A stretch of DNA of 64,000 nucleotides, from contig CM029367.1 of NCBI GenBank assembly GCA_017165825.1, forward strand, positions 5,048,724 through 5,112,723, written 5' to 3'. The DNA comes from Hepsetus odoe. Taxonomy: Eukaryota > Chordata > Actinopteri > Characiformes > Hepsetidae. Positions 23,225 to 34,113 of the stretch are shown one piece after another (the stretch's first letter is position 1; each line of letters opens with the position of its first letter). Under the pieces are notes generated by a model. That model worked only from the letters and a program-made list of their open reading frames with translations. It did not search any database and was not told the origin of the DNA. A program made the position numbers and the translations under genes.

Positions 23225-24360
23225 TACATTCACTTTGCATAAAAATGAAATCGACACCAAACATGGACTTCCAAAAGGAAAGATCACAGAAAAGGCCTTA
23301 CCTCCGAGCTGAGGTATGGCCTAATAATGTACCTACGGTCCGGGGAGGGGTTTTAAAGCAGCGGTGAGTATTCTGAACAGCAACCCCAGCCCTGGGCAAG
23401 CCATGTGACACAGTAATTGAGTGATCGATGGGGAAACTGTCGATTGTGTCGCAGAGGTAAAGCAAGTGGGAGAAAGAAAAAACAAGAACAGTACAAAGCA
23501 AATAAGGCTTCACCCGCCGTTCGCTCATCTATCTGGGGGTCGATGCGATAGAGACACCAGGCAACAGTGCCACAAACCATATCATCATTCACTAAGGGCC
23601 ACCGAGGGAGGGTGAAAAGTGTGATATGCAATTACCCAACCCTTGCTGTCCCCAGTCAGGACACGGGGCAATTTCCCTGTCACACGATTAGACACGGCTG
23701 GAAATAACATTTGTTAGCGATTGTGTTAATCTGTTGTTAGGTTATGACTTTGCTGTGAACCGGCAGGTGCGGCAACAAACCAAAGCACCGCAGAGAGACA
23801 AGCCGTGACGACCTTGATCAGATCTTGACCAAGGGGGATGTTTGTTTGAGCCCAAGCATCTTTCATCGACTGTGCTAATCAAAGCTCCTCTCATCTGCTC
23901 TCAGGTCCTGATCTGCTTGATAAAGCCAGAGATTGGCTGGAGGAGGGCAAGTCCGAGGGAAACCCGCCCTGGCAGGCTTCAGCGTCTCCCTATCGATCCA
24001 GCTCTTTTCTCTCCTATCAATATTCCCCTGCCTATAATACAGCCGGCTGACGGCGTGGCGAGCTTGTTAACAGGGGTGAGATAAATAACACAATTCCTGT
24101 GAGCACCAATTATATTCAGAAAGAGGAGAGCTCGTCTGCCCCCCTCCCTCTCCCAATATCCCTCCATCCTCTTCTTTTGACTATGCCGCTAATCTGGCAG
24201 ATAGAGGGATGGGGGTGGGTTTGAAAGAGTGTCCCTCTTTCTTCGTTGTTATGCAGATCCCTCATTTGGGTAATTGTGGCATACTTGCATGAACCTGCAT
24301 TATGATCGGCAGGCCTAATTGATGCCATGTTTGCCTTCTTCTTTAGCACGCCCTAGCATC
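23225..24360. promoter_or_regulatory. Repeat-free, CpG-retaining region, candidate regulatory cluster
   Basis: More than 1.1 kb without a recognised transposon, which is rare in this window. It has balanced composition, intact CpGs and motifs such as TTAGCGATTGTGTTAATC (23714-23731), CCTATCAATATTCCCC near 24015 and GGTAATTGTGGCATACTT near 24270. Open frames in it have no family resemblance and no splice context. I read it as probable conserved non-coding DNA. Confidence 0.3.
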
Positions 24361-25789
24361 TGGCCCCAGGAGTGAAGTGGGGGGAAAAAAAAGAAAAGAA
24401 AGCAGACAGAAAGAAAAGAAGAAAGGAGGTCCTTAATCAGTCCACGAGGAACGAGGAGAGGGAAGAAAATGACAAGTGGAGGCTCATTTGGTTCCTGGGC
24501 TACAAGTGGAGCCTCACTTCATAGGCTGAGCCAGTGGCCGATTCGTTTCTTTCCTTTTTATTGAGTGATGTCTCACCCCCCCCCCAGTCTGCTGCCAACA
24601 CGACAGTGTGACTAATTGTGAGAAGGCCTCTTATCTCCACATTGAAAAAGAGGCACAAGAGATAAGGTCCGCAATGCCAGTATGAGGTTTCAAAGGGTCA
24701 ACTTTATCAGGAACCACTTGGAAGTGAATGCTGCAAAGAAGAAAAAAAAAATCATGAGTGAGAACAGAGCTTGTGGAAATGACATCGTCTACAGTCGATC
24801 TTGGCATTTCATTAACAGATTGATCAAATTTAAACCCCCATTTCCTTATAACTCAAACATGAACACCATTTTCATACACATTTTGTAGTTTTTTTTTCTT
24901 TTATCTTGTATGATTTTAATAGCACAGCAGTTATTACAGCCATAATCTCAGAACCGTGAAGTAAGAAATGGGTTTCAGCACCATGGACAGATCCCGTGGA
25001 GTAACTGACCAGTGACACGTCTTGAATTTGAATTAAACTTGAATTAAAATGTTATGCTGGGTAATTGTCCTTCATATGAGGTAAGATAGGTGCACCTTTT
25101 CAAAGATTTATTTAAATTCCGTCCGGTTTTATTTGCATTCATACTTTTTTTCTTATCAAAATGAACCAAAAACAAGCTTATTGACCCTGGATCCAGTACT
25201 TTTTTGAGAAGTATTGGGCAACTGAGGAAAAAGTGCGTAGAGTTATATAATCATAAGAAAGCGATTATTTATTTATTTATTTAAATTGAATTCCAATGGC
25301 CAATATTCCACTGTATGAGGCTCTGAATGAAGAAAACTATTTTTATTTTTTAAGTTAGAGTCCTTGGGTGAATAGTTTTGGCATTTTTTAATTTTCTGCT
25401 TGGCAATACCGCTAGTCTGAATAAAATGTTATCGAGCCAGCTATCTTTCCTTTCTGATGAGGGGGGCTTGAAAGTATCCTCATCCTACCTGTGCTTCCCA
25501 TCCACCTCTGTGAAACCTCTACAAGAGGCAAATGGATCCAAGGCCTGGAGGCCATAATAATAAATAAATAAATACAACAAAAATAATTTACCTGAACACC
25601 CCATTCGCCCTTGCCAAATGATCTGGTAACAAAGCACATCCTGTTGATGGGTGTATTATAATCATGGAAAAGTAAATGTGGACTATTTAGAAACACCAAA
25701 CAGACAACACTGAGATTAGTGCCTGGAGCTTTCCGAAGATCTTTGCATATATGGGCAGAAGAAATGATTCTTGATCATGATTCCAGGAC
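24361..25789. other. Unique sequence, partly polypurine
   Basis: A purine-rich tract lies at about 24376-24430 (GGGGGGAAAAAAAAGAAAAG and following), a C9 run at about 24577-24585 and a (TTTA)n tract near 25267-25282. No gene is seen. Confidence 0.5.
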
Positions 25790-25965
25790 TGAAGTGCAAC
25801 CTCTGCTTTTAAAACTACACACCCTGCAGCAGAGGCAACCATATCGAGCACCCAGGAAGCAGTGATGGGGCTGGTACCTTGCTCAAGGGTACCTCAAGGC
25901 AACCTCCTGATCTAGGATTTGAACCCATGATCTTTCAATCCTTGGAGCTAATCCTTAACCACTCT
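25790..25965 (-). repeat. tRNA-type SINE, family A
   Basis: Antisense copy lacking the extreme tail: core CACCCAGGAAGCAGTGATGG, box B complement GGATTTGAACCCATG, head end TTAACCACT. Confidence 0.88.
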
Positions 25966-26219
25966 TGCTGAAGAAACCAAAAGATGTTCCTAACCTCCTG
26001 TCTTTAAGGAAGGATACGCTGAAGCATGTGTTTGGTTATCATGATTTTATAATGAGCACGTTAAAACCTGGCTCAGAGTAATCTCTTATGAAACTGAGGC
26101 ATCTACTCTACCCACAGAGTGACTGGGTGTTTTCTTTTCCCCCCATTAGTAGCATTAGATGAGAATGCATTCTGCTCTTTTTTTAGTCTAATACACCTCC
26201 ACTTAGCAGCTGTCTCACA

Positions 26220-26860
26220 CAATAATTAGCCCAGGAACTGCTAGATGCAAACAGGAGACTCAAAAAGCTCAATATTTTATTGACATATGAGCAGAATAAA
26301 ACAAATGGTATTGATCGTCATGGGAGGCTCGGGCAATAGTAAACACTTACACGTCCCAATTAAGTGAGATGAAGAAAGCAGGCATTATTGGGACCTGAAA
26401 TGATTCCACAAGCTACAAAACATCTCAAAATTTCATCCGAGAAACGTGAGGCGATGGTCATTTGTCCTCGTTAATGGCCATGACAAGAGAAGGTTCTTTT
26501 CAATTCCATCCTGAAGACAATGGACGAAGAGTCCTTACTTGAAGCGATGTCCCAGTAAACACCTGCGCCCCTTTGCTTGGCCCATGAGATCAGTGCACCC
26601 GGCGCTCAGCTCCTTGGCCTGTAGATAATGGGAATAAGCAGGGATGTGAATGAGTTCTGTGTGCTGCTGACAGGAGCTTTATGGATAGCCGACTGCTACC
26701 ATGCCCCAAGAGGCATATCCATTCCTGATAGCCATTAGAAAGCAGGGCTGGCTGATGTGTTTCCGAGATGCAATTTCACAGATGCACCCGCTTACAAGCG
26801 AAGAACAACAGTCCTCGTCCCCTGGATGGCTGTCATCAGTTGATATTAGTGTGTTTCTCA
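26220..26860. promoter_or_regulatory. Repeat-free region, candidate conserved non-coding DNA
   Basis: About 640 bp of unique sequence with TAATTAGC, CCAATTAAGTGAGATGAAG and TCGTTAATGGCCATGAC motifs and scattered CpGs. No splice-bounded exon is seen. Enhancer identity is inferred from texture only. Confidence 0.25.
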
Positions 26861-27431
26861 GGATGACTCAGGGCAACCACCACTAGGACTACATGCATTC
26901 AGATTCAGGGGCCACTGATCAGGACAAGAGCTGAGAGAGCCAAAAGTTGTTTAGATGGATTTATGAGGAACATCTACCCACTATGAAGGTGAACAACTTG
27001 CCTTTAGCTGGATATTTTGGTGAAGCCTTCGATGACAGTCATGTTGTTTCAATAAGCTTGTCTCTTAATAGTTTTCTGTCCCGAGTTGGATGAATTTTTG
27101 GTCGTGGTCTTTTATTGATGAATTTTCCAATCGGGCTCATGGATGCGTTTTTTTTTATTTATTTATTTTTTTATTAGTCCCAATACCTTTATTTTTAAAT
27201 TTCTATTCATGCGTGAATATAAATGCTTTTACTTTTATTATCAATCAACGCTGTTTTTTTTAAAACAGTTTTAAAAATTTGCTTTCTGATAAAGTGATTT
27301 GTGATCCTGATCACTCAAGATTTTTTATATCCTGGCCACATTTCTTCCTTGAAGATGAGGCTTTAATGCATTGGACGGTTATAATCAAAGTGTTAATAAC
27401 GTGAATAACGTCTTTTCCCACGCCCAGGCAA
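26861..27431. other. Unique AT-rich sequence
   Basis: A T-rich tract lies near 27148-27175. No gene or repeat is recognised. Confidence 0.5.
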
Positions 27432-27650
27432 AGTAAAGTGAAAGTGACTACCCCACGGACTAGTGCACAGCACGCAATGAAACACCACGAAATGTAACCT
27501 CTGCTTTTAGCTCGTACACACCATGCAGCACCTGGGGAGCAGTGGTGGGGACGGTACTTTGCTCAAGGGTATCTCAGGGCAACCGACTGGTCTTCAAACC
27601 CGTGACCTTCTGATCCTGGGGTCCAGTCCCTAAACACCAGGTCACCGCTA
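27432..27650 (-). repeat. tRNA-type SINE, family A
   Basis: Antisense copy: tail AAAGTGAAAGTGACTACCCC, core CCTGGGGAGCAGTGGTGGGG, head end AACACCAGGTCACCGC. Box B is damaged (CTTCAAACCCGTG). Confidence 0.9.
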
Positions 27651-27719
27651 GAATAAAGATTCCAGCATTGTTGTTTAAGAAACAAAGCTACTTTATGAAG
27701 CTTCTTACTGCATTTTTTT

Positions 27720-27912
27720 AAGTGACTTTTTGTCTGAAATCACAACACAGCACATCCAAATTCCTCTCTGCATTAAACACACACACACTGTGCCCGTCCC
27801 GGAGACGGTACCTTGCTAAAGGGTACCTCAGGCCAACCCTACTGCTCTGTGACTCCCACTACCTTCTTATTTTGGGGTCTTATTCCCTAATCACTTCTTC
27901 ACTTCTGCCCCT
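27720..27912 (-). repeat. tRNA-type SINE, family A, decayed
   Basis: A second antisense copy 70 bp from the previous one and in the same orientation. The core is shortened (CCCGGAGACGGTACCTTGCT) and box B is lost. Confidence 0.82.
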
Positions 27913-29221
27913 ATTTAGAGTTAAATGACTTGTTTCCAGCTGAAGCGCTGCAGTATTTATCCATTGAAGAGCGTTTTTGCTGAGATAAATCCAATTCTTA
28001 AAGATATAGCCCAATTCACAAAGGCTCCACCTCACTTCTTACTTACAGGCTTAAGGGATCTGCTCCTCTAATGACTGAAACACACCTTCATACAATTCTT
28101 GCATGATTAAAATCTTTTTTCTAGATATTGTTCCGCAAAGCAACATCCGCAAGGTACTTATGCTTTATTGATTTTTCCTCTTTGAGTCTCGGCTCCTCTC
28201 ATTGTTCCGTGCTCTAAGGGGGTTTTTCTTTTCAGCCTCTCACGGTTCCTTCTTCATTCTCTCTTGTTGTCTATCCTTTTTGAATCTCAGCTCTTCTCAG
28301 TGTTTCTTCATCAGACTCTCATGAAGTGTTTTTTTCCCCCCTCTCTCTAGGAGGTCCTCTTTATCCTTTAAATCTTAGTTTTTAGTTTATGTTCCCAGGG
28401 TTCTACATTTTGAGAATATTAGTATAAATTGCATGCATAAAGTGCATGATTGAATATTCAGAACCTGTTTACAGTATACATGGAGGAATAAGAACGTGTG
28501 ACCCTGTAAGCAAAAAAAAAAAAAACTAAACTAAACATTTCGCTTACTTTCCAACCTTGAGGATCGTCTTATCTTTGAAGTCTCTTACAGGTTCCTTTTA
28601 TGCATCTCAACCCCACAGCCTGCCTCTCAGCTCCTTAGCACCAGCAGTAACCGTGGTGACATCCCCGGCTTCTCCTTCTTGGGGGAAGTGAGGGGTAACA
28701 TCCTGTTCTGAGAGCGCTCAGCAAGGAGCGGTAGGTATGAGGTAGAGCATGCATATTTCATAGATGTCAGCTCTTATTTAGGAGCAGATTAAAGAAGGGA
28801 AGGGCAGAGTGGAGGAGTGTGAGCGGAAGAATGCTGAGCAGCAAGGAAGTAGGTGTCCAGTGATGAGGGGATGAATTATAAAAGTCTAGACATTAAAAGG
28901 GCCTAGACAAATCTCGTCCTTCAATCCTCCTCCAGTCCTCTTTGATGTATCTTCTTATCTCTAGCCAGCATCTTCTGACGGTCACTCATTTGGTTTAGCG
29001 CTCATACCAAAAAAAAAAAAAGAAAAAGTTCCTCCTTGTTCACATGTTCCTTCTCACCCTTTTGATTTTATTTTCTTTTTTAACATTTTTTAGAAGACTA
29101 CCTTCATTAGGAGCATTTAAATTTGGGCCAAACAACAAGTGAGCCTTCTTTCATTGTAAAGATGAATGCATATGGTATAGACAAATGTAGGATCAGTATT
29201 TGGCAAGCAAGCCAAATACTA
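27913..29221. other. Unique sequence
   Basis: A homopolymers lie at 28511-28524 and 29010-29021. The part near 28180-28370 has imprecise internal repeats (TCTC..CCTTC blocks containing TGTTCC and CTCTC). No gene is seen. Confidence 0.45.
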
Positions 29222-29508
29222 GGCAGTGCTGGACTAGTGATTAGGGACTAGGCCCCAGGATGGGTCATGGTTTTGAATCCCAGACCAGTAGGTTGCCCTG
29301 ATGTACCCTTGAGCAAGGTACGCCCCCATCACTGCTCCCTGGCCGCTTTCAATAGCTGCCCCCTGCTGCACGTGTGTGTATGGGTGAAATGCAGAGGTTG
29401 AATTTCATTGTGTTGTGCTGCGTTTCACAATGGCAAGGGTAGTCACTTTCACTTTTGTTGGGATTCACTGAGTGCTGTGTTTAACAATGACAACTTGTCA
29501 CTTTCAAA
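29222..29508 (+). repeat. tRNA-type SINE, family A, with an extra tail fragment
   Basis: The full sense copy ends near 29456 (GGCAAGGGTAGTCACTTTCA). A partial second tail follows at about 29460-29508 (GATTCACTGAGTGCTGTG, TTAACAATGACAACTTGTCA), suggesting a dimeric or adjacent insertion. Confidence 0.88.
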
Positions 29509-31260
29509 TTGTCACACACTTACCCTTTTATGTATGCATTAAAACCGTGTATTAATGTTATTAATTGTTTACACCATAAACAATTAATAACACATTAATA
29601 AACTATTCATAAACCCCTGATAAACCTTTCTAAGAATAAAGTGGTACTCTTGTTTCTGCAGCCCTCTTCTCACATCCCCACTCCACCCCCTCCATGTCGT
29701 CTTTCCCCAGAAAGCATTATTTACAACAAAATCCTGCTGAAATTCTTTTCTCACCTGAAGACAGCCTGCAGCCACACAGCAATCAAAGCAAGATCCTTCT
29801 CTCCTGACCCTCAGGGAACGAGAGTGAATAAGAGAGTGAGAGGAACAGAGAGCTATAAAGTGAAAGCCTGGCTTTCATAAGAATTAGCTGTGATGAAACT
29901 AGGGTCATAACATCCTTGGAGTCGGTGAGTAAGTGCCAAAATTACCGCAAATGGCCATGACCAGGTCTTTCCATACATTCATCCAGCACACGTATTGATT
30001 GTAATATCCCCACTTGTCCATGATTATACGTTGAGCTCCAGAGCAGCAGTACTGGAGCAATAACGTGCTCTTTGCTCATGACTTGACTGGGTGTTCTGAA
30101 TCACCTTGGGCTGGCTGTCACCTCCCTTTCATTAGCATCCAGGGCAGGGTGCTGAACGCACAAACAAATGTCTTACTCCTCATTAGCAAGGTATTGTTAC
30201 AAAACAAGGTTTAGGCTTATCATGAAAGTTAAACAAATATTTGATCTTCTCCCATTGGTAAAAAGCTGCCCTGTAAACCTCATGACAATCTATCATCTAC
30301 TTATGATCCACATACCAGTGCTCAAACCTGGGGTTTCTAGTTGCCTTGCTTCTAACATGTGCTCACTTCTCATTGGTCAGTAGCTGCCTAAACAAGAATT
30401 AGATCATAAAAGGAACTAGATTTTTCAAAGGAAGTTAAAATATCAAGTCATCTAAAGACAAGATATTGCAATGAAAATCTTAATAGCATTTATGGGGTTA
30501 ATCTAAAAGTCACATTTGCCTCTTATCTGGGTGATTTTCTTGCTTTAAAGTTCCTTTCCTTTCAGAGATTTTTATTTTTTTTCCATCAGAAAATGAGCCA
30601 AATAGTTTTGACTCCTTATTGCTTCGTTAAGATGTTCCATCATGGAAGCGGTGCCAAAGGAACTTGCAAAGCAAAAGCAATCTGTTTATAGTTTCACCAA
30701 ACGTGTGAATTAGAGTCACAGCTTTAGTGTGGAAGCAGGAACTGGGCCAGGAATCACTTGGCACTGAGCACTGCAGGCCTTTGGAAGTGTGGCAAGAGGT
30801 TCAAATGTCTCGGTCAGTTTAAGTCTGTAAAACACTGGACAAAATCTGTTCCAGCCTTCCAGGTTACACAGCATCACAAGGATTCATGTAAGTAAATGTA
30901 CCTTAGGATGCACTTTCCACTTTAACACGTAGCAAAGCACTCCTGAAAACTTACGTTGACTTTTTGGTGACGCCTCATAAAAGCTACGCCTGCTACGTAT
31001 TTAAGGTCAAACGGCGGTGAGTTCTTTGCCACCTGTCAAACACAACGCATCGCAAAGCCCTGTGTGTGTGAATAATTCTGAAAGAACAGACGGAGGGCAG
31101 ATCGCGAGACAATGAGAGATCGAGAGGGAGAGAGGGGGAGAGAGAGAGAGAGAGAGACATTTCTCAGTGAAATGAATTAAAGATGACAGTGAGCTCTCTG
31201 TAAGGATTTGAGGGCAGGGCTGTCTGAGGGGGGTTTGGGAAGCCAAAAGCCTCCTGTCAC
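29509..31260. other. Unique sequence; possible 3' UTR of the minus-strand gene at its right end
   Basis: No repeat dominates; a (AG)n stretch lies at about 31125-31157. If the exon at 31261-31365 is real, the 3' UTR extends leftward from here. The complement of AATAAA occurs at 30571-30576, about 690 bp beyond the stop. Confidence 0.4.
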
Positions 31261-31365
31261 TCAGTCTAACGTCCCCGCGCCCTCCAGATATGCCATGGCA
31301 TCCATCGTCAGCCTGTGGCTCTCATGCCGGCTTTGTTCCTTGTTTCTCAGAAGTTCCAGCAAGGT
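31261..31365 (-). CDS. Candidate terminal coding exon, unrecognised protein
   Basis: On the minus strand this is 34 sense codons and a TGA stop (complement at 31261-31263). It is preceded by a good acceptor: TTGTTTAATTGTTGCAG just right of 31365, with a pyrimidine-rich run before it. The peptide is TLLELLRNKEQSRHESHR followed by LTMDAMAYLEGAGTLD. It is charged, leucine-rich at the start and probably helical, and I do not recognise it. The frame joins that of the exon at 31496-31532 without a stop across a 130-bp intron (31366-31495). The pairing of acceptor, donor and frame is the support; chance assembly remains possible. RNA evidence would settle it. Confidence 0.45.
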   Translation of the reverse strand, partial: TLLELLRNKEQSRHESHRLTMDAMAYLEGAGTLD

Positions 31366-31495
31366 CTGCAACAATTAAACAACCCAAGAAAAGGATCATT
31401 TGAATGAGATCCATGTGTCATACACCATGTTGAAACTTGCTCATCTTACCTTCTTCTTAAAGGGTATCAAGAGAAAGTTGTGCAGTAATTCTTAC

Positions 31496-31532
31496 CTCCT
31501 GGAAAAGGTCAGCACCAGATTTGGGAACATTG
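31496..31532 (-). CDS. Candidate 37-nt internal exon, unrecognised protein
   Basis: The minus-strand exon ends CAGGAG followed by GTAAGA, a near-ideal donor (complement at 31491-31495). It is preceded by TATTCTCCCAG, a plausible acceptor. It carries one base of a split codon, then NVPKSGADLFQE, which joins the terminal exon in frame. An alternative acceptor further upstream (TATTGCAG) would put a TGA in frame, so I chose the nearer one. No upstream exon could be identified in the window. Confidence 0.38.
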
Positions 31533-32003
31533 CTGGGAGAATATGATTGCATTCAACTGCAATAGTATGTACAAGGTTAGGTACTGAGGTTCTGCAGCAC
31601 CTAAAGGGTATTGATGGTCAGTTCCACTAGACAAATGATTCCACTGCTCTGCAGACCAGTACTGGGGGGCTTCAAGCAATGTTAACCACTCCGGAGCCTT
31701 TTTATTGGTCATTCATTTTTATGGAAATGATTTAAACTGTGCATAATGTTGAATAAAAATCATGGCAAATGGTGTTAAAGCTTAGAAAGAAAAACAAAGT
31801 GTTCATTTCACAGTAACACTACCTTCCACCAGCGGAAACAACATTTTAAAAACGCACTATGCCTGTTCCAATGGATACTTAAGCCAATGAGCAGCTGTAA
31901 TAAATCATTTCCATTATTGATTCGATTGGATTTTCATTCCTTGCAGGTCACTGCACTCGATACTGACTTGCAGAACAAGACTAAAGACTAGACAGCGATC
32001 CAA
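31533..32003. other. Unique sequence
   Basis: No repeat or further exon is recognised. It would be intronic if the minus-strand gene is real. Confidence 0.4.
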
Positions 32004-32235
32004 TCATGAACCTAAGACTGTGTCATTTCGTGCACCTCTGGGATCTTGACTCTCTGGGGTCCAGATCAAGTCACCTGTTCTGGAATGTCGGGGATCTATC
32101 CTCTGAAATCCAAGTCCGAGTTGTTCTTTGAGCCTCCAGATCTTCAGGTTCATCCTCTGGGGTGTGAGTCCGAGTCTCAAGTCTCTAGAGTGCAAATGTG
32201 AGTCCCTAATCTCTGAGATGGTAGAGTACGTTGAG
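32004..32235. repeat. Degenerate internal repeats around GAGTC/CTCTG motifs
   Basis: Repeated short phrases occur at irregular spacing (CTCTGGGATCTTGACTC, CTCTGGGGTCCAGATC, CTCTGAAATCCAAGTC, CTCTGGGGTGTGAGTC, CTCTGAGATGG). This looks like an old, decayed minisatellite. A minus-strand open frame here is a product of the repeat. Confidence 0.55.
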
Positions 32236-33685
32236 ACTTTAAGTCTACCAGACGATCTGATTTTAACTGGGTCATTCCTACAAGCACTGCATTTCTCAGA
32301 TGATCAGGCCTACTGAAACCTGTCAGGTGTGACATTACTCGAAATTATGAGCCTTCATTAAAGAAAAACCTTCAATCTGAAGGACAGAACTGAACCATTA
32401 TATTCAGTTAATGAGGTGTCTAGTAAAAAAAATTGACATTATTGGATCCTATGATCCTCTAATTTCATAGCAACTAGACAGTCCATTGCAGGTAGATCTT
32501 TGGTTCATCAGGGTACAAACATTGTACATTTAACCTCAGGGGTAGAACATTGAGGTCCTTGAGGTCCAATGAGGTGCTTTAAAATGATCTTTCCCTGGCT
32601 AAAGGGGCTGATTTGTACCTTTTGTCATAACCTAAAGTATTAAAGCAGAGCAGTAATCACGATAGCCTGGGAGGTACCACCCCAGTGAGCCCCTACAGTT
32701 TATTTTCCTCTGAGATTGCTTGCTATTCAGCTTGCTTGTAAGATAATTCAGTCAACTTTTTTAGGAACGTGGTCCTTATGTATGTAATGTTATGCTGAAA
32801 AAACAGTAGTCAAGATAACACTGGTTATCAGCAGCCCTGGCACTGCCTAGAAAAAACCCTTCCTTTTGTGCTTCACTCTCTTTTTCCTCCCCGTTTCTTT
32901 AGATCCATATCTAGTCCTTTCTTTCTTTTCTTTTGTCTCTGACTCTTCTGACACCGTGCCGTCCGCACCCCAACCTTTTCTATTTTTCCAAATGTCTCAA
33001 TCAGTGCTGCTGGGTTGCATGAGCCATCAGATTGAAGTGTGTGCGCTAGTTTCTCTGTTATTGTGTAATGGAGCGAAAAATCTTTCACCGATCAGCTCGT
33101 ACCTGCCAAGCCCTCCAGCTGTGGAGGCGCAGGAAAACAGCTGGGTGCCCTGTTCACACAAGCACATTATGAAACCAGTGCAAATGTAAGAAAGGGGGAG
33201 AGAAAGCATCTGCTTGAGGGAAGATCCACAATTGTAAAAGAAGTTGAAAATGCACAGAAAGGTTATTATTTCCTGGTTAATTCAAAAGCATCTCTTTTAC
33301 ATTAATGCAGTTCCAGAATAGCAGGCACTTTAGGAACTAACGGGCGAAATAGCATAACGAGGGTGTTTGTGAATAATAAGTTCAATTTACGGGAGGAAAC
33401 TCATAAAAGAAGTAAATGTACTTTAAAGCTTTTGATGATTGTTTCATTTTTAGCAGGGGAAGATCTTCGGTACATTTTTACCATTTTTTAGGAGATGAAA
33501 TTTTCCCCTGTGGATGGCAATGTAGTTACATCAGGATGAGGGAGTTGAGATGTATTTTTAATTTACATGGTCATGTGATCTGAGTGTGCTGTTTTCTTTC
33601 CTACCGCTAAAGCTCTCCCAGTGTAGAGGCGATGGAGATGAATTTCTCACACCTAGGCCCAGTAACTGATTGAGGAGTTGGTTTC
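32236..33685. other. Unique sequence
   Basis: No transposon is recognised. The part at 32980-33190 has mixed composition and a GTACGA donor-like site on the minus strand near 33100, but I could not build a convincing exon. Confidence 0.4.
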
Positions 33686-34113
33686 CTTAAAGTTTGCTTG
33701 TTTTCTAGGCCAGTTAAATTGTTTCATCTTTGGCATGTTGTGCAGATTAAATTGGAGAAATGTGAACACATGTTTTACAGTGGCATGTAAAGTGTCTAAA
33801 GATACCAGGTTCTAGATATGGCCTTCCAACCAATCAGCATTCAGCATCAGCAGTAAACATCTGCAGTCATCTGCACCTGTTTCTTCATTGCTTCATGCCT
33901 GAAGTGAAAAGGATTTGCTCTTCATATATAGAACGCTGTGCGGCTTAACCAATAAACAACCATCTAAAACTGCTCAAATACAGGGACTGAACTGAAAATG
34001 AGAAACAAAAACGTTATGCTTCGGGAAACCTGGAGAACGTTTTCTGAACATTCCATAAAAAAAAAATAAATAAAGTAAATACAAATATTGGAAGCCGAAT
34101 ATGAGGAAATGAG
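33686..34113. repeat. Unnamed ~430-bp interspersed repeat, copy 1 (no SINE)
   Basis: It matches 36001-36643 along its length (TAAAGTTTGCTTGTTTTCTA at the start, AATATGAGGAAATGAG at the end). It is flanked by identical 8-bp TTGGTTTC at 33678-33685 and 34114-34121, suggesting transposition. I find no clear terminal inverted repeats and no coding frame. An A-rich stretch near 34058-34075 corresponds to the poly(A) in copy 2. Confidence 0.85.

Noticed and set aside
33027..33209. Possible minus-strand exon with a GTACGA donor near 33100
   Set aside because: No convincing acceptor and frame could be paired with it.
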